This document shows, piece by piece, positions 16,094-25,342 of a stretch of 61,751 nucleotides of DNA (position 1 is its first letter; each line of letters starts with the position of its first letter). The translations under genes and the position numbers were made by a program. The notes under the pieces were generated by a model. That model was not told the origin of the DNA. It was given only the letters and a program-made list of their open reading frames with translations, and ran no database searches. The stretch is from Bacteroidales bacterium (GTDB lineage: Bacteria; Bacteroidota; Bacteroidia; Bacteroidales; UBA1715), in the NCBI GenBank assembly GCA_016714605.1, contig JADKDL010000025.1, positions 1 through 61,751 on the forward strand. Reading direction: 5' to 3'.

Positions 16094-18921
16094 CTACTTC
16101 ACATAATACGCATTACCAGGTTCTATAAGGTACAGACTATTTTGAGCGCTTCCTACCTCGTAAAATCCATCGAAATTTTTGAGTAGTTCAAAATCAAATG
16201 GCAGTGCATCTATTTCCTGATTTTCGCTTCCTGCTCCCATCAATTGCCATTGCCCTTGTTTTATTTCTTGCGGTGCTACTATTTTTGCTATAGTGCCTTG
16301 AATATTTATCTCTTCAGCTTGGTCGGTATAGAGAAGGTAGCCACTGCCGGGAATTATGGTTTTGAGCAGATTCAAATAGCTGCTTGAGTTGGCTTTCCAA
16401 TAGACTGTATCGTTTTTAAGTATGCTTATTTTTGAATTCGCAAAAACGCTCGTCGGACTCATATCGGCACTTCGTATATAGAACGATACCAAATTCCAAC
16501 CCTTCTGTAGTTGCATACTCTGAGTCTGTAGTACAATATTTCTTTTCAGTTCCAATTTATCTATACTTGGTGCGCCTCCGGTGGTAGTGCCCACTATGCG
16601 TATATTGTTCATTCCAGATGTAAGATTAATTTTGAATTCTACCCAGCCCCAACTGTTACGTGCCAGTGCCGGAAGGTTTAAATTTTGAATCAGCGTAACG
16701 CCATTTACCACCACATCTACCGTGCGTGTTGAGGTGGTTGAGTAAAACAATCGTGCCGTGTATTCCTCCTCCACGCAGGTATATGCTTGCACCTCTCCCC
16801 AACTGCCTAAAACATTATTCGGATTTAAATATCCTGTGCCCGAATATCCGGCAGTACTGCTTTGTACAACGGCTACACTGCTTTGGTATATTCCATTTTC
16901 AAATTCATAAATATTGGGTTCAATCGTTTCACCGAATTGTGCTGTAATGTTTTTGTTGGCATCCATCAGTATTGATAATGGATTTTGCGAGGAGACTTCA
17001 TCGCCAGTCCAGCCAAGAAACTGTGAGCCCACACAGGCATGTGCGGTAATGGTTGCGCTGGTTTGCTCTAAATATGTTGCTGCTTGGGGCAATGCACTTG
17101 CTATGCCATTCTCTTGCGATTCTAAATTCAAAGTAAATTGCTGTGCCTGTCTGAAATTAGCTACGAGGCTTTTACTTTTATTCATATTCACTTTTAGCGG
17201 ATTGGTAGTAGCTAAGGTATCGCCACTCCAATAGTCAAACACGTAGCCATTGGCAGCTCTAGCTGTTACTGTGGCCACTTCACCTAGTAAATACGGTGCT
17301 GTTTGCGGTGAAACAAAACCATTTGTTCCGGCAGAGACTTGTAAGAAATATGTAGTAACAGCACCAACACCATACTTAAATGTCATTGAAGTGCCTTTGT
17401 TGCTGATTTCATGAATTACCAAACCAGACACCGATCCATTCCACCAATGTGCATTGGGAGTAGTATTATCGTTAAATTCTGTTCTGTAACCAAGATGAAA
17501 TAAATCGTTATCAGCTCCATTATTGATGTTTTTTTCCAACTCAGAAAGACCATCGGCTTGTTCTACCGATACTTCATAGTGCGAAGCGGCAGTCATATCC
17601 TGATTATTATTAGACCCCAGTGCATCGACATGCCAGATGAGCAATCCGCCATCGCCAATGCCCGAATTGCGCCCTACTTTGTTTCTACTTTCTATAATGA
17701 AAAACTCATTTTTATTGGCAGTGTTAAAATACCAGTATGACTGATTGGAATTAGAAACCAGCGAACAGGTAATCCCTATGGTGAGGTCGTTTAAGCTCAT
17801 GGCTGTTTCCCATCCGGCTCGGTACCTGAAATAAGCATTTGGCGGAAGCGGGTTTTTATTGTCGGTGTAGCTCATTAAACAATACCTTCCGGTACCATTA
17901 GAATCGTCGTCATAGTCATACAGATCTGCCCAGCCCATAAGTAAATGCCCATTTTCGTGACAAAAAGTTCCTATTGATAATCTATCATTAATATCCGACA
18001 TCTGGTACCTTCTTACACTCACCCCATCATTAGAAGTAAAGCGAGTGTTTAACCAACCCGAATGTGGCCACAAACCGGTACCCCAACCGGCATCGGGAGT
18101 GCCGGCATACATAACGTTCACCGCCAAAACAGCACCATTATCGTTCGACAACTGTGAAAAATCAAAATCCTGTGTATTGTCTAACCATTTCAGTGCTTCC
18201 TGAACAAGCTCTTGAGCTTTGGCGTAAGTGCCTTCAATATCATAATACGATTTGGGCTGCGCGGCTCTGTAATATGCCGTTACATGGTTGGTATAAATAA
18301 GTTTTCCATGAGAAACATCGTAAAAATAATCTTTCACCGAACCTTTATTACTATAATTTGAATATCCGGTCTTGTTTACAAAATCTTCTATTTCTGTTTT
18401 TGCCATGGTAGCAGGTTCGTCGGCAAAATCTATAAGCAAGGTAAGCCCTTTCACATCGCCAATGCGGTTAAGCATACCCGGAACATCAGATAAACCACGA
18501 GTTTTCACCTGTAACTCACCCTTCTTTTTATCGCGTTCTAGCAATATGGTACTTTTCTTTAAGCTCAGGTGCGGAACAAAATCGGAAGCAGAGTATTTGG
18601 AGTTCGCAATATCTGTTTCCAAATCAGATTTATAAATCATCCGCTCGGAATAAGTGCAGAGCTGTCGGCATTTAAGAAAGCATAGTGAATCCAGCCTTTG
18701 CCCGTATCTCTTACCAAAGTATATCCATCAAGACTTTCAATGTGCATAAAAAACTCATCGCCCCAAATTTTAACGCTTACATAAACACCATCGGGTTGTT
18801 TCAAACGCTTCTCATCGCCACGCAACGGAGCGCCATAGAGACCAAGGTTGAGAAAGAACAATAAAACATTTAAGAGTACTATGAATTGAAAATTATATAT
18901 GAACTTTTTTTGCATAACCAC
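16094..18921 (-). CDS. Secreted M6-family metalloprotease with InlB-like repeats and CBM-like domain (frame broken)
   Basis: Two abutting frames, 18637-18921 and 16094-18640, make one ~942-residue protein. The first ends in ADSSALIPSG and the second starts MIYKSDLETD at an ATGA overlap; one missing base (probably an A in GGA-ATG) explains the break. A signal peptide is at the N-terminus (first ~30 residues). The M6 catalytic domain has the zinc site HENGHLLMGWADLYD (HExxH near residue 322 of the joined protein) and CLMSYTDN. Then come two divergent InlB-type repeats (GYVFDYWSGD and QFLGWTGDE cores), a CBM6/35-like beta-sandwich starting YEFENGIYQSS, and a ~110-residue end domain. No type IX sorting domain is recognisable. 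It likely degrades extracellular protein. Confidence 0.85.
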
Positions 18922-19173
18922 ATTTTTACTCGTTTATATTCGCTGGCAAGTAAGTAACAAGTTAGTAATATCTTAAGCTTAAATGTGTAAATAATGTGTC
19001 TAAATGTATGTAAAATAATGCCAATTGATAATGAAATATAATTTTGTGCTGATTTACGGTTTTACTTAAAATCCCCGTAAATCCTGACTTCCTAACGGAG
19101 ACTTTTGCATAATAACGGAATGAAGTGATGCCCAACGGAGCTACTCATTTTATTTTAATAATATAGGTAAAAA

Positions 19174-19378
19174 ACCTACTAGAATGCCATTTTTAGTAAC
19201 AGGAACGGGGTATAACCTTACTAGAATGGGTTCTAACCTTACTAGAACGGGTAAAAACCTTACTAGAATGCATAAAAAGAGTAACTAGAAGGGGTATTTC
19301 CTTACTAGAATGGGTTCTGACCCTACAGGAACGGGTAAAACCTTACTAGAACGCCCTAAAACTAGATTGGAATGGGGG
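19174..19378. repeat. Tandem array of about ten 21-bp degenerate units
   Basis: Units share an ACCTTACTAGAAYGGG core. The AGAAYG anchor falls at 19181, 19202, 19223, 19244, 19265, 19287, 19307, 19328, 19348 and 19369, spacings of 21 with slips of one. In one frame the middle units read as a seven-residue repeat NLTRMGS / NLTRTGK, but no start codon context or complete gene is evident and stops interrupt it. It lies in the 617-bp spacer between the M6 protease start and a lipoprotein gene. The left part of the spacer (18922-19173) shows no gene; it contains CTTCCTAACGGAGAC at 19088, which echoes a hairpin from the palindrome island. Confidence 0.8.
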
Positions 19379-19538
19379 GAGAGAATTATTTAACAAAAGT
19401 TTTGGTGATTTTGGTGAATATTGCTACTTTAGAAGCTGAATAGAAATAGGTAAGAACGGAGCCAATATCTAGGGGATGGATTAGTGAAGTGATATATATG
19501 GCTGCTATAAGGCATTTTAAAAGACAACTCAACAGACT

Positions 19539-20177
19539 ATGAAACGACTGAAAATAATATCAACAATTATCATTTTGACAAGTTTATTGGCTTGTGAACC
19601 GTCAGTAACATTTACTGATCCTCAGCCAATCGACATGAACAATCTTTCAAAATTTTCTATAAAATTACAGGGACAATATTTAAGCCTTTCTGACAATTCA
19701 ACATTAATAATTGGAGAGAAATTGATTCAAAGAATTTACGACTATAACTACAAAATTCATCCAAACCAACTTGACAGTAATTCAAGAATTTATGGAGACA
19801 CAATTATCAACTTAAATACTTTCGAGCGGGCTATTATAAGACAGGATGGTGACAGTTTAATATTACACATTCATAACATTGACACATTATTTCAAATGGA
19901 CTTGGACAATGTGGTTAGAAAATTCAAAGGTTATTATTTCCTTAATACATGCTATGACAAAACAAGTTGGTCAGTTAAGAAGATGCAGTTATCAGAAGGA
20001 GAACTTATAATTAGTAGCATATCGACAAAACAAGACCTTGAAAACTTAAAAGAAATAACTGAAACTCCAAAGGACACAGTTCAAACTTACAAGTTTACAG
20101 CGACAAAAAAACAATTTAAAGAGTTTATTAAAAATGAGGGTTTTAGTGATACCGAAATATTTGCCAGACAAAGGTAA
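19539..20177 (+). CDS. Hypothetical lipoprotein
   Basis: A 212-residue protein with a clear type II signal: MKRLKIISTIIILTSLLAC, lipobox cysteine at residue 19. After it comes a mixed alpha/beta region with an internal NLSKFSIKLQGQYLSL segment and a lysine-rich C-terminus. I recognise no family. The composition fits a small periplasmic lipoprotein. A second, smaller lipoprotein gene follows 160 bases downstream on the same strand, and a 21-bp tandem array lies in the region upstream. The frame is intact. Confidence 0.65.
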   Translation: MKRLKIISTIIILTSLLACEPSVTFTDPQPIDMNNLSKFSIKLQGQYLSLSDNSTLIIGEKLIQRIYDYNYKIHPNQLDSNSRIYGDTIINLNTFERAIIRQDGDSLILHIHNIDTLFQMDLDNVVRKFKGYYFLNTCYDKTSWSVKKMQLSEGELIISSISTKQDLENLKEITETPKDTVQTYKFTATKKQFKEFIKNEGFSDTEIFARQR

Positions 20178-20336
20178 ACTCCGTTTGGCTTAAACTGCGC
20201 CAAAGCCGTGTTTATATTTTAAGGCTTTGCCTTATATTTCATTTCTAATTAAAAGGCAATAGCTTTTGAAATATTCACGACTCAGGCACAGACTGAGCCT
20301 AAAGAGAATTATTAATCTATAAAATATAATCTAACA

Positions 20337-20737
20337 ATGAAATTTTTTAGTCTTGTATTGCTGCTTTTATCATTATGTTCTTGTAATAATGACAAATTAG
20401 TGAATCTGAATTATAAATTAAAAAATGAAACAGGTAAAAATTTAACTATAATATATTCTGTAGATAAAATAGTTCACGAAATCAGTGACGATGTCGATTC
20501 TTTTTATGGAGGATATATTGTTGAATTAGAAAACCTTGAAGAGTATTCTTTTACGATACACTGGTTTCTAAAGAAACTTCAGGATTACTTTTTCCTTATG
20601 ATTATGTATCTATAGGTAATGATATAGAAATGACACGTGATGCAGATACCCTTGAAAATTCTATTTTTAAAGAAAAAAATTGGAGAATTTACGTCAATAA
20701 AAACAACGACAAAACAATGATTTATACTATTAAATAA
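20337..20737 (+). CDS. Small hypothetical lipoprotein (frame broken)
   Basis: Begins MKFFSLVLLLLSLCSC, a short type II signal with the cysteine at residue 16. The first frame ends at 20615, but near 20550 another frame takes over with protein-like sequence (DTLVSKETSGLLFPYDYVS and later FKEKNWRIYVNKN) and stops at 20737. One base change in the TTTT run near 20548 joins them into about 133 residues. No family is recognised. A hairpin terminator stands 140 bases downstream. Confidence 0.6.
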
Positions 20738-20874
20738 AAGCTTATTATTTTAACTTTTCATTTTTCTAATTACTAAGCACATTCAAGGTTATCCTGTGAA
20801 TGTATTTCGTTTGCAAGCACTACAAAGACTGTGGTTACAAACCTCAACAAACTAGAGACTACATAAAACAAGAT

Positions 20875-20920
20875 AAAAGCACAGTACAAAGAGCCCCAAG
20901 CTCACTGAACTGTGCTTTTT
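20875..20920 (+). terminator. Intrinsic terminator
   Basis: Eleven-base stem AAAAGCACAGT / ACTGTGCTTTT enclosing a 23-base loop, which itself can fold GAGC-CCCAA-GCTC, followed by a T-run ending at 20920. It is the most likely 3' end for the two rightward lipoprotein genes. Confidence 0.7.
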
Positions 20921-20928
20921 CTGTATTA

Positions 20929-21075
20929 GACTGAGTTCTGAGCTTGATAAACTGAGCTTTTTGCTCAATAGACTGAGTTCAGAGCTCAATAAACTGAGCT
21001 ATTTGCTCAATAGACTGAGTTCGGAGCTCAATAGACTGAGCAAATTACCCAATAGACTGAGTTCAGAGCTCAATA
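20929..21075. repeat. Tandem array of seven exact 21-bp units, two alternating types
   Basis: Units at 20929, 20950, 20971, 20992, 21013, 21034 and 21055, each exactly 21 bp. Type A is GACTGAGTTCAGAGCTCAAT plus A. Type B is AACTGAGCTATTTGCTCAAT plus A. They alternate A-B-A-B-A-A'-A. Each unit can fold (TGAGC-TATTT-GCTCA in type B). In the rightward frame starting at 20877 the array is open to a stop at 21098 and reads as heptads such as LSSELNK and LSYLLNR, with leucines spaced 4-3 as in a coiled coil. There is no start codon. It lies between a terminator and the end of the convergent GH5 gene. Confidence 0.85.
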
Positions 21076-21117
21076 CCTTAAATTTTAGGGAGACTTAAAA
21101 TCAGCCCGTCTATAATA

Positions 21118-22302
21118 TTACCTCTTGGTTAGAATATTCGTTATTACCGTATCGGCTTCAAGGGTAACAAGTTTTTCTCTATCCCAACCAACAATACCAA
21201 AATCGCCCTTGTAATCCCAGTTAGACCAAGTTACCTTGTTCTGTCTAAAAACTTGGGTTATATCTCTATAGTATCGCAATCGCATTTCGCGCTCTACTGA
21301 TGGCAAACAACCAAATTCGCTGCAATACAACTGTAATCCTAATTCTTTGGCTTTATCTACTGCGGGTTGAAGTATTTCTTGCAGTTTATTTCTATCAAAA
21401 AACTCTAAACCTTTCTCCTCTGCAATGCGCGATACTAGGGGCGAATCGGTAGGAGAAATATACTTTTCATAATCTTCTTTGGTAATGGTTATTCCCGGAT
21501 AACTGATAGGTCCGGTATAACGTGCCGCCGCAGACCAATATGCTTTATGATGGGTCAAAAAGTAGGGAGCATAGGTGTGTACGGTGAGAATAATGTTTTT
21601 GTCGCCCTTAGGTACTTCCAAAAATGGAAAGGTATGCGGTTTTTGCCAACGGTTAGAACCCATCATCAAAACACGGTTTGGTTCTTTTGCTCTAATGCTG
21701 CTCACTGCTTTATTTATGAGCTTATTCCACATTTCATGTTCTGGAGCTACCGGTTCATTCATAAACTCGTAAGCGAGCATTTTATTAGGATACTGATTCA
21801 TGTGTGCAGAAAGTGTATCCCACAGTCGAATGAAGGTTGCCTGTGCCACCGTATCTTCCCAAAGCGTAATTTTGCCTTCGTTATTCCTTGCATTGAAATG
21901 ATGCGAACGGAGAATATGAAGATCTAAAATTACTCGCAAGTCCTCATCAAAAGCCCATTTTATAGCGTTATGAATGCTCTGTATAGATGAATCTAGTAAA
22001 CCTCCTGTTTCATCAAAAACCTCAACCTCATCTATCGGCAGACGAATATGGTCATAGCCTAATGACTTTATAAGCTTCATATCTGCTTGGGTAAAAAACA
22101 CATCGCGCTTAGACCACGGTCTGGTTTGCGATAGCCAATGACTGATATTCACCCCACGGTGTATTTCAAAACCGCTCGGATTGGCAATAAATGCTACAGC
22201 AGTTGTGTCTGTTTCTTCGCTTGCCGATGTTCCGGCCGATTGGCAACTCCAAAACCAAACTAGACTGGTAAAAATAAGGCTGGTAAGTAAGATTTTTTTC
22301 AT
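21118..22302 (-). CDS. GH5-family glycoside hydrolase lipoprotein (cellulase-like)
   Basis: A 394-residue protein. The type II signal ends with cysteine 20 (WFWSC). The TIM-barrel follows GH5 order: GFEIHRGVNISHWLS at strand 1, YDHIRLPIDEVE at strand 2, RVILDLHILRSHHFN at strand 3, YEFMNEPVAPE with the acid/base E183, TVHTYAPYFLTHH, and the nucleophile E329 in LYCSEFGC. All catalytic positions are present, so it should be active on a beta-glucan or related glycan; the exact substrate cannot be read. A surface or periplasmic lipoprotein is expected. It ends 42 bases from the 21-bp array. The next gene upstream, an AlbA_2 protein on the same strand, ends 17 bases before its start, but the functional link is unclear. 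Confidence 0.88.
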   Translation of the reverse strand: MKKILLTSLIFTSLVWFWSCQSAGTSASEETDTTAVAFIANPSGFEIHRGVNISHWLSQTRPWSKRDVFFTQADMKLIKSLGYDHIRLPIDEVEVFDETGGLLDSSIQSIHNAIKWAFDEDLRVILDLHILRSHHFNARNNEGKITLWEDTVAQATFIRLWDTLSAHMNQYPNKMLAYEFMNEPVAPEHEMWNKLINKAVSSIRAKEPNRVLMMGSNRWQKPHTFPFLEVPKGDKNIILTVHTYAPYFLTHHKAYWSAAARYTGPISYPGITITKEDYEKYISPTDSPLVSRIAEEKGLEFFDRNKLQEILQPAVDKAKELGLQLYCSEFGCLPSVEREMRLRYYRDITQVFRQNKVTWSNWDYKGDFGIVGWDREKLVTLEADTVITNILTKR

Positions 22303-22319
22303 TTGTTTAATTTGAAAAA

Positions 22320-24140
22320 TTAAAAATTAAAAGAATATGCACTTTTTTCTCCTTTTAAAAGGATATTTTTTGTTTCCAAGATATTGCACAAAGAACGTAC
22401 TTTTCTACCCATTGACTCATACCGTTTTGGATTGATATCTTTACCATGCAAGCGGCGATAAACCAAAGGTGTAATGTCTGATGCTCGCATAGCTTGACTA
22501 TTGTATTTTGAATATAGATAGACTACATCCAAAATTTGTTGAGCTACACTATCATAATAAATATAATCTTCGCCAATCAATTCCATGATTTTATCAACAA
22601 ACTGTGTTTTCATCAAAACTCTGTCGAGCACATATACCGCACTTTCCTCGGTTGTGGCAGGGTGTTCTTGAATCAATTCTGCACGTTTCAAATCTTCAAT
22701 AACGGCGAAATGATTATTACTTTCTGTCAATAATATGGTGAAAAAACGCTGCATGTTCAGCAGCTCCGATTTATAAAAATATGCCAATACCGATTTGTGT
22801 TCCTCTGAAAGTTGCTTCCTCAGTTTGCCAACTATGTAAGCATTGAACCCGTTGAGCCAATCTTCAATTTCATCGTTCACCAATTTTCCGGTTGGTATTT
22901 TGAGGCAAACAACATCTTGTCTTATTTCATAATATGGCAAATCTACTAAATTTTCAAGCGCAGCATTCACCAGCGATGCCATTCCTCTACCTTGACTTTC
23001 AATTTTGTCGAAAACCTTCAAAACGGAAGCTAGTTTCGGATTTTTACTCTCAGGAATTCCCGGTATCAGTCTTCGTATTTGAATTTCGGACTCGGTGTGT
23101 ACCAGTTTCATTTTTTCTTTAAACGAACCAGGATTCTTTATTTCAATATAATTGTTGGGTTCTACTGTTACGGTTATAAAACCATTTATTGTGTAATCTC
23201 TATGGGCAAGTGCATTGTTTATAGTTTCGCGAATCATTTTTTCAGGATATTCCGGTACGCTTTTTCCGCCTTCTCTTATGGTTCGGTTTACCTTGATATG
23301 CCCCCAAATATACCGAAATGTATCTTCCATGAGGTTGATTATATCATTGCGAAATATTTTCTTGTCTTTACCAATATCTGAACTTGTATCGTAGTAACAA
23401 TCTACCTCTACCCGTTCACCAATAAAATGAAATGGCTCATTTCCACAAACCAGCATACCAAGTGTGGTGATATTTGTATCTTTAATAAAATGTTGTTTGC
23501 CAAGGAATTCTTTTGCTTTTACTAATGTTGGTTTCAAGGTTTCATTCCTAATCTCCAGATTAAGCAGATTTATATATTTATTGATTTTATCCAGACTTAA
23601 ATCAGAAATCTGAGCACCATCAACAAATGTGAGTTCTTTAGCATATTCCAATTCTAATTTATATTCTTTTTGTCTTTGCAATTTGGCAGCAGGAATTTCG
23701 TGGTCTTGCGTGAGTTTTCGTTCGTAATATTTACCATTATAGGAAACATATTTCAAATCATCTGATAACGGATAAACTGCAATGACAACTATTTCTTTTT
23801 CCCCTAATTGATAGTAATCAAAATGAATATTTTCACTTAAATCAATAGTAATATGATTGTCATCGGTGAAACATTTTGTATGTAATGCAATAATGTTAGA
23901 TTCGTTATTTCTGTCAAATCCTTTTAATAAATATTGTTTATTTCGTTCTCTTATTCCACAAAACACTACACCGCCTTCGGTATTTAAAAAAGCGCAAATG
24001 GTTTCTTTTAAAGAATTCCAATCGTTACCGGTAGATAAATCTTTTAATTCAATCTTACTTTTCTCAACATCTATGAAGATTTGAGATTGTAATGATTGCT
24101 CAATTTTTGCAAGATTTTCTGTGATAAAATCGGATTTCAT
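22320..24140 (-). CDS. AlbA_2 (Schlafen AAA_4) domain ATP-binding protein
   Basis: A 606-residue protein. Residues 20-140 form an AlbA_2 / divergent AAA_4 domain: IELKDLSTGNDWNSLKETIC, AFLNTEGGVVFCGIRE and VIAVYPLSD. Residues 290-390 form a GHKL-like HATPase_c_4 domain with IRETINNALAHRDYTINGF, EIKNPGSF and KIESQGRGMASL. The C-terminus (about 440-606) has winged-helix-like helices. The family is usually called putative transcriptional regulator or RNA-binding ATPase, and some relatives sit in phage-defence neighbourhoods. Nothing around it here indicates a defence island. The frame is intact. Confidence 0.8.
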   Translation of the reverse strand: MKSDFITENLAKIEQSLQSQIFIDVEKSKIELKDLSTGNDWNSLKETICAFLNTEGGVVFCGIRERNKQYLLKGFDRNNESNIIALHTKCFTDDNHITIDLSENIHFDYYQLGEKEIVVIAVYPLSDDLKYVSYNGKYYERKLTQDHEIPAAKLQRQKEYKLELEYAKELTFVDGAQISDLSLDKINKYINLLNLEIRNETLKPTLVKAKEFLGKQHFIKDTNITTLGMLVCGNEPFHFIGERVEVDCYYDTSSDIGKDKKIFRNDIINLMEDTFRYIWGHIKVNRTIREGGKSVPEYPEKMIRETINNALAHRDYTINGFITVTVEPNNYIEIKNPGSFKEKMKLVHTESEIQIRRLIPGIPESKNPKLASVLKVFDKIESQGRGMASLVNAALENLVDLPYYEIRQDVVCLKIPTGKLVNDEIEDWLNGFNAYIVGKLRKQLSEEHKSVLAYFYKSELLNMQRFFTILLTESNNHFAVIEDLKRAELIQEHPATTEESAVYVLDRVLMKTQFVDKIMELIGEDYIYYDSVAQQILDVVYLYSKYNSQAMRASDITPLVYRRLHGKDINPKRYESMGRKVRSLCNILETKNILLKGEKSAYSFNF

Positions 24141-24262
24141 TTAAGATGAATTTGAAAATTAATTTTTAAACAGCTTTTTTGTAATTGATCAAAACTAACT
24201 ATTACCAAAGATACAGTATTTTGTGTTTCATACCTTAAAAGAGGTAAAAGTATGTATGTAAA

Positions 24263-25342
24263 TTAAATTAAGCTAATACCAAATCCCTTACCTATATCTT
24301 GCAAATCGTCGACCACCGCAGGCAAAAGAGGAATTCCATTCTTCATTCTATCTTGCGAAAAGTCACGTTCTAAGTCGCCGGGAATAAGCACCTTATTTTT
24401 GGGGTCTATAGGCTCAGCTTTTCTAAAAGCATCTATCCATTTATCCATATTTAACTTAAAATCGGCAGCAGGTCTGAAAGCATCTATCCTCATTGCACCT
24501 ACAAAATGCCCTATACCCTTCCCTACCGGATTTTGAGGCATAGGCATAAAAGCAAGAAATGGCGGAACCCATGGTCCATAATTTGCTCCCGAAAGTACCG
24601 CTGTAAGTATATCAACCACAGCACCCATACAATAGCCTTTATGACTACTATGCTCTCTGTCTGAACCCAAAGGCAGAAGCGAACCACCACTTTTCAAACC
24701 ATGAGCATCGTGTGTAGGAACGCCTTCCTTGTCTTGAAGCCAACCAATAGGTGCATCTTTTTGTTTTCTCTGTAATATTTCAAGTTTGCCTACAGCAGCT
24801 GCCGTTGTACTGAAATCTGCAACAAATGCAGGTTGCGAACCGGTTGGCACTGCTACCGCTATGGGATTAGTACCCAACATTCTCTGTTTGGAAAAAGTAG
24901 GAGCTGTAGTTGGTGTTGCATTTGTAAGTGCTATACCTATCATATCGTGTTCTAATGCCATCATAGCATGATATCCGGCAATTCCAAAATGATTTGAATT
25001 ATTTACAGCAACCCAACCGGTTCCTACGTTTTTCGCCTTTTCTATTGCTATCTGCATTGCTTTGGGAGCTACAACCAAACCGAGTCCGCTATCTCCATCT
25101 ACGGTAGCTGTTGAGGGTGTTTCATGTTCAATTCTTACCTGTGGCTTAGCGTTCATTCTTTTTGCTTCCCACAAACGTATATAACCGCGCAAACGAGCAA
25201 CACCGTGAGAATCTACGCCTCGCAAATCGGCCGAAATGAGCACCTCTGCCCCCAATTTTGCATCGGCTTTACTATGCCCCATTGCTTCTAAAACGGTAAC
25301 GGTAAAGGCAAACAACTGCTCGTAATTAAATCTTTTTTCCAT
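24263..25342 (-). CDS. Ldh-family (malate/L-lactate/ureidoglycolate) dehydrogenase
   Basis: A 359-residue NAD(P)-dependent oxidoreductase of the non-Rossmann Ldh/MDH2 family. Diagnostic stretches are ADLRGVDSHGVARLRGYI (substrate-binding D-S-H-G), TATVDGDSGLGLVVAPKAM, WVAVNNSNHFGIAGYHAM (catalytic His context), MLGTNPIAVAVPTG and DRMKNGIPLLPAV near the end. Length is normal. Substrate specificity within the family (malate, sulfolactate, ureidoglycolate, delta-1-piperideine-2-carboxylate) cannot be decided by eye. Its first 17 bases overlap the end of the upstream membrane-protein gene, so the two are translated from one transcript. Confidence 0.88.
   Translation of the reverse strand: MEKRFNYEQLFAFTVTVLEAMGHSKADAKLGAEVLISADLRGVDSHGVARLRGYIRLWEAKRMNAKPQVRIEHETPSTATVDGDSGLGLVVAPKAMQIAIEKAKNVGTGWVAVNNSNHFGIAGYHAMMALEHDMIGIALTNATPTTAPTFSKQRMLGTNPIAVAVPTGSQPAFVADFSTTAAAVGKLEILQRKQKDAPIGWLQDKEGVPTHDAHGLKSGGSLLPLGSDREHSSHKGYCMGAVVDILTAVLSGANYGPWVPPFLAFMPMPQNPVGKGIGHFVGAMRIDAFRPAADFKLNMDKWIDAFRKAEPIDPKNKVLIPGDLERDFSQDRMKNGIPLLPAVVDDLQDIGKGFGISLI

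Noticed and set aside
20281..20297. CTCAG / CTGAG hairpin before the small lipoprotein
   Set aside because: A five-base stem with a seven-base loop and no T-run; too weak to call a terminator or RNA element.
22320..24140. Defence island centred on the AlbA_2/Schlafen-type protein
   Set aside because: Neighbours are a GH5 lipoprotein and an Ldh-family dehydrogenase; no nuclease, toxin, retron or other defence gene is near.
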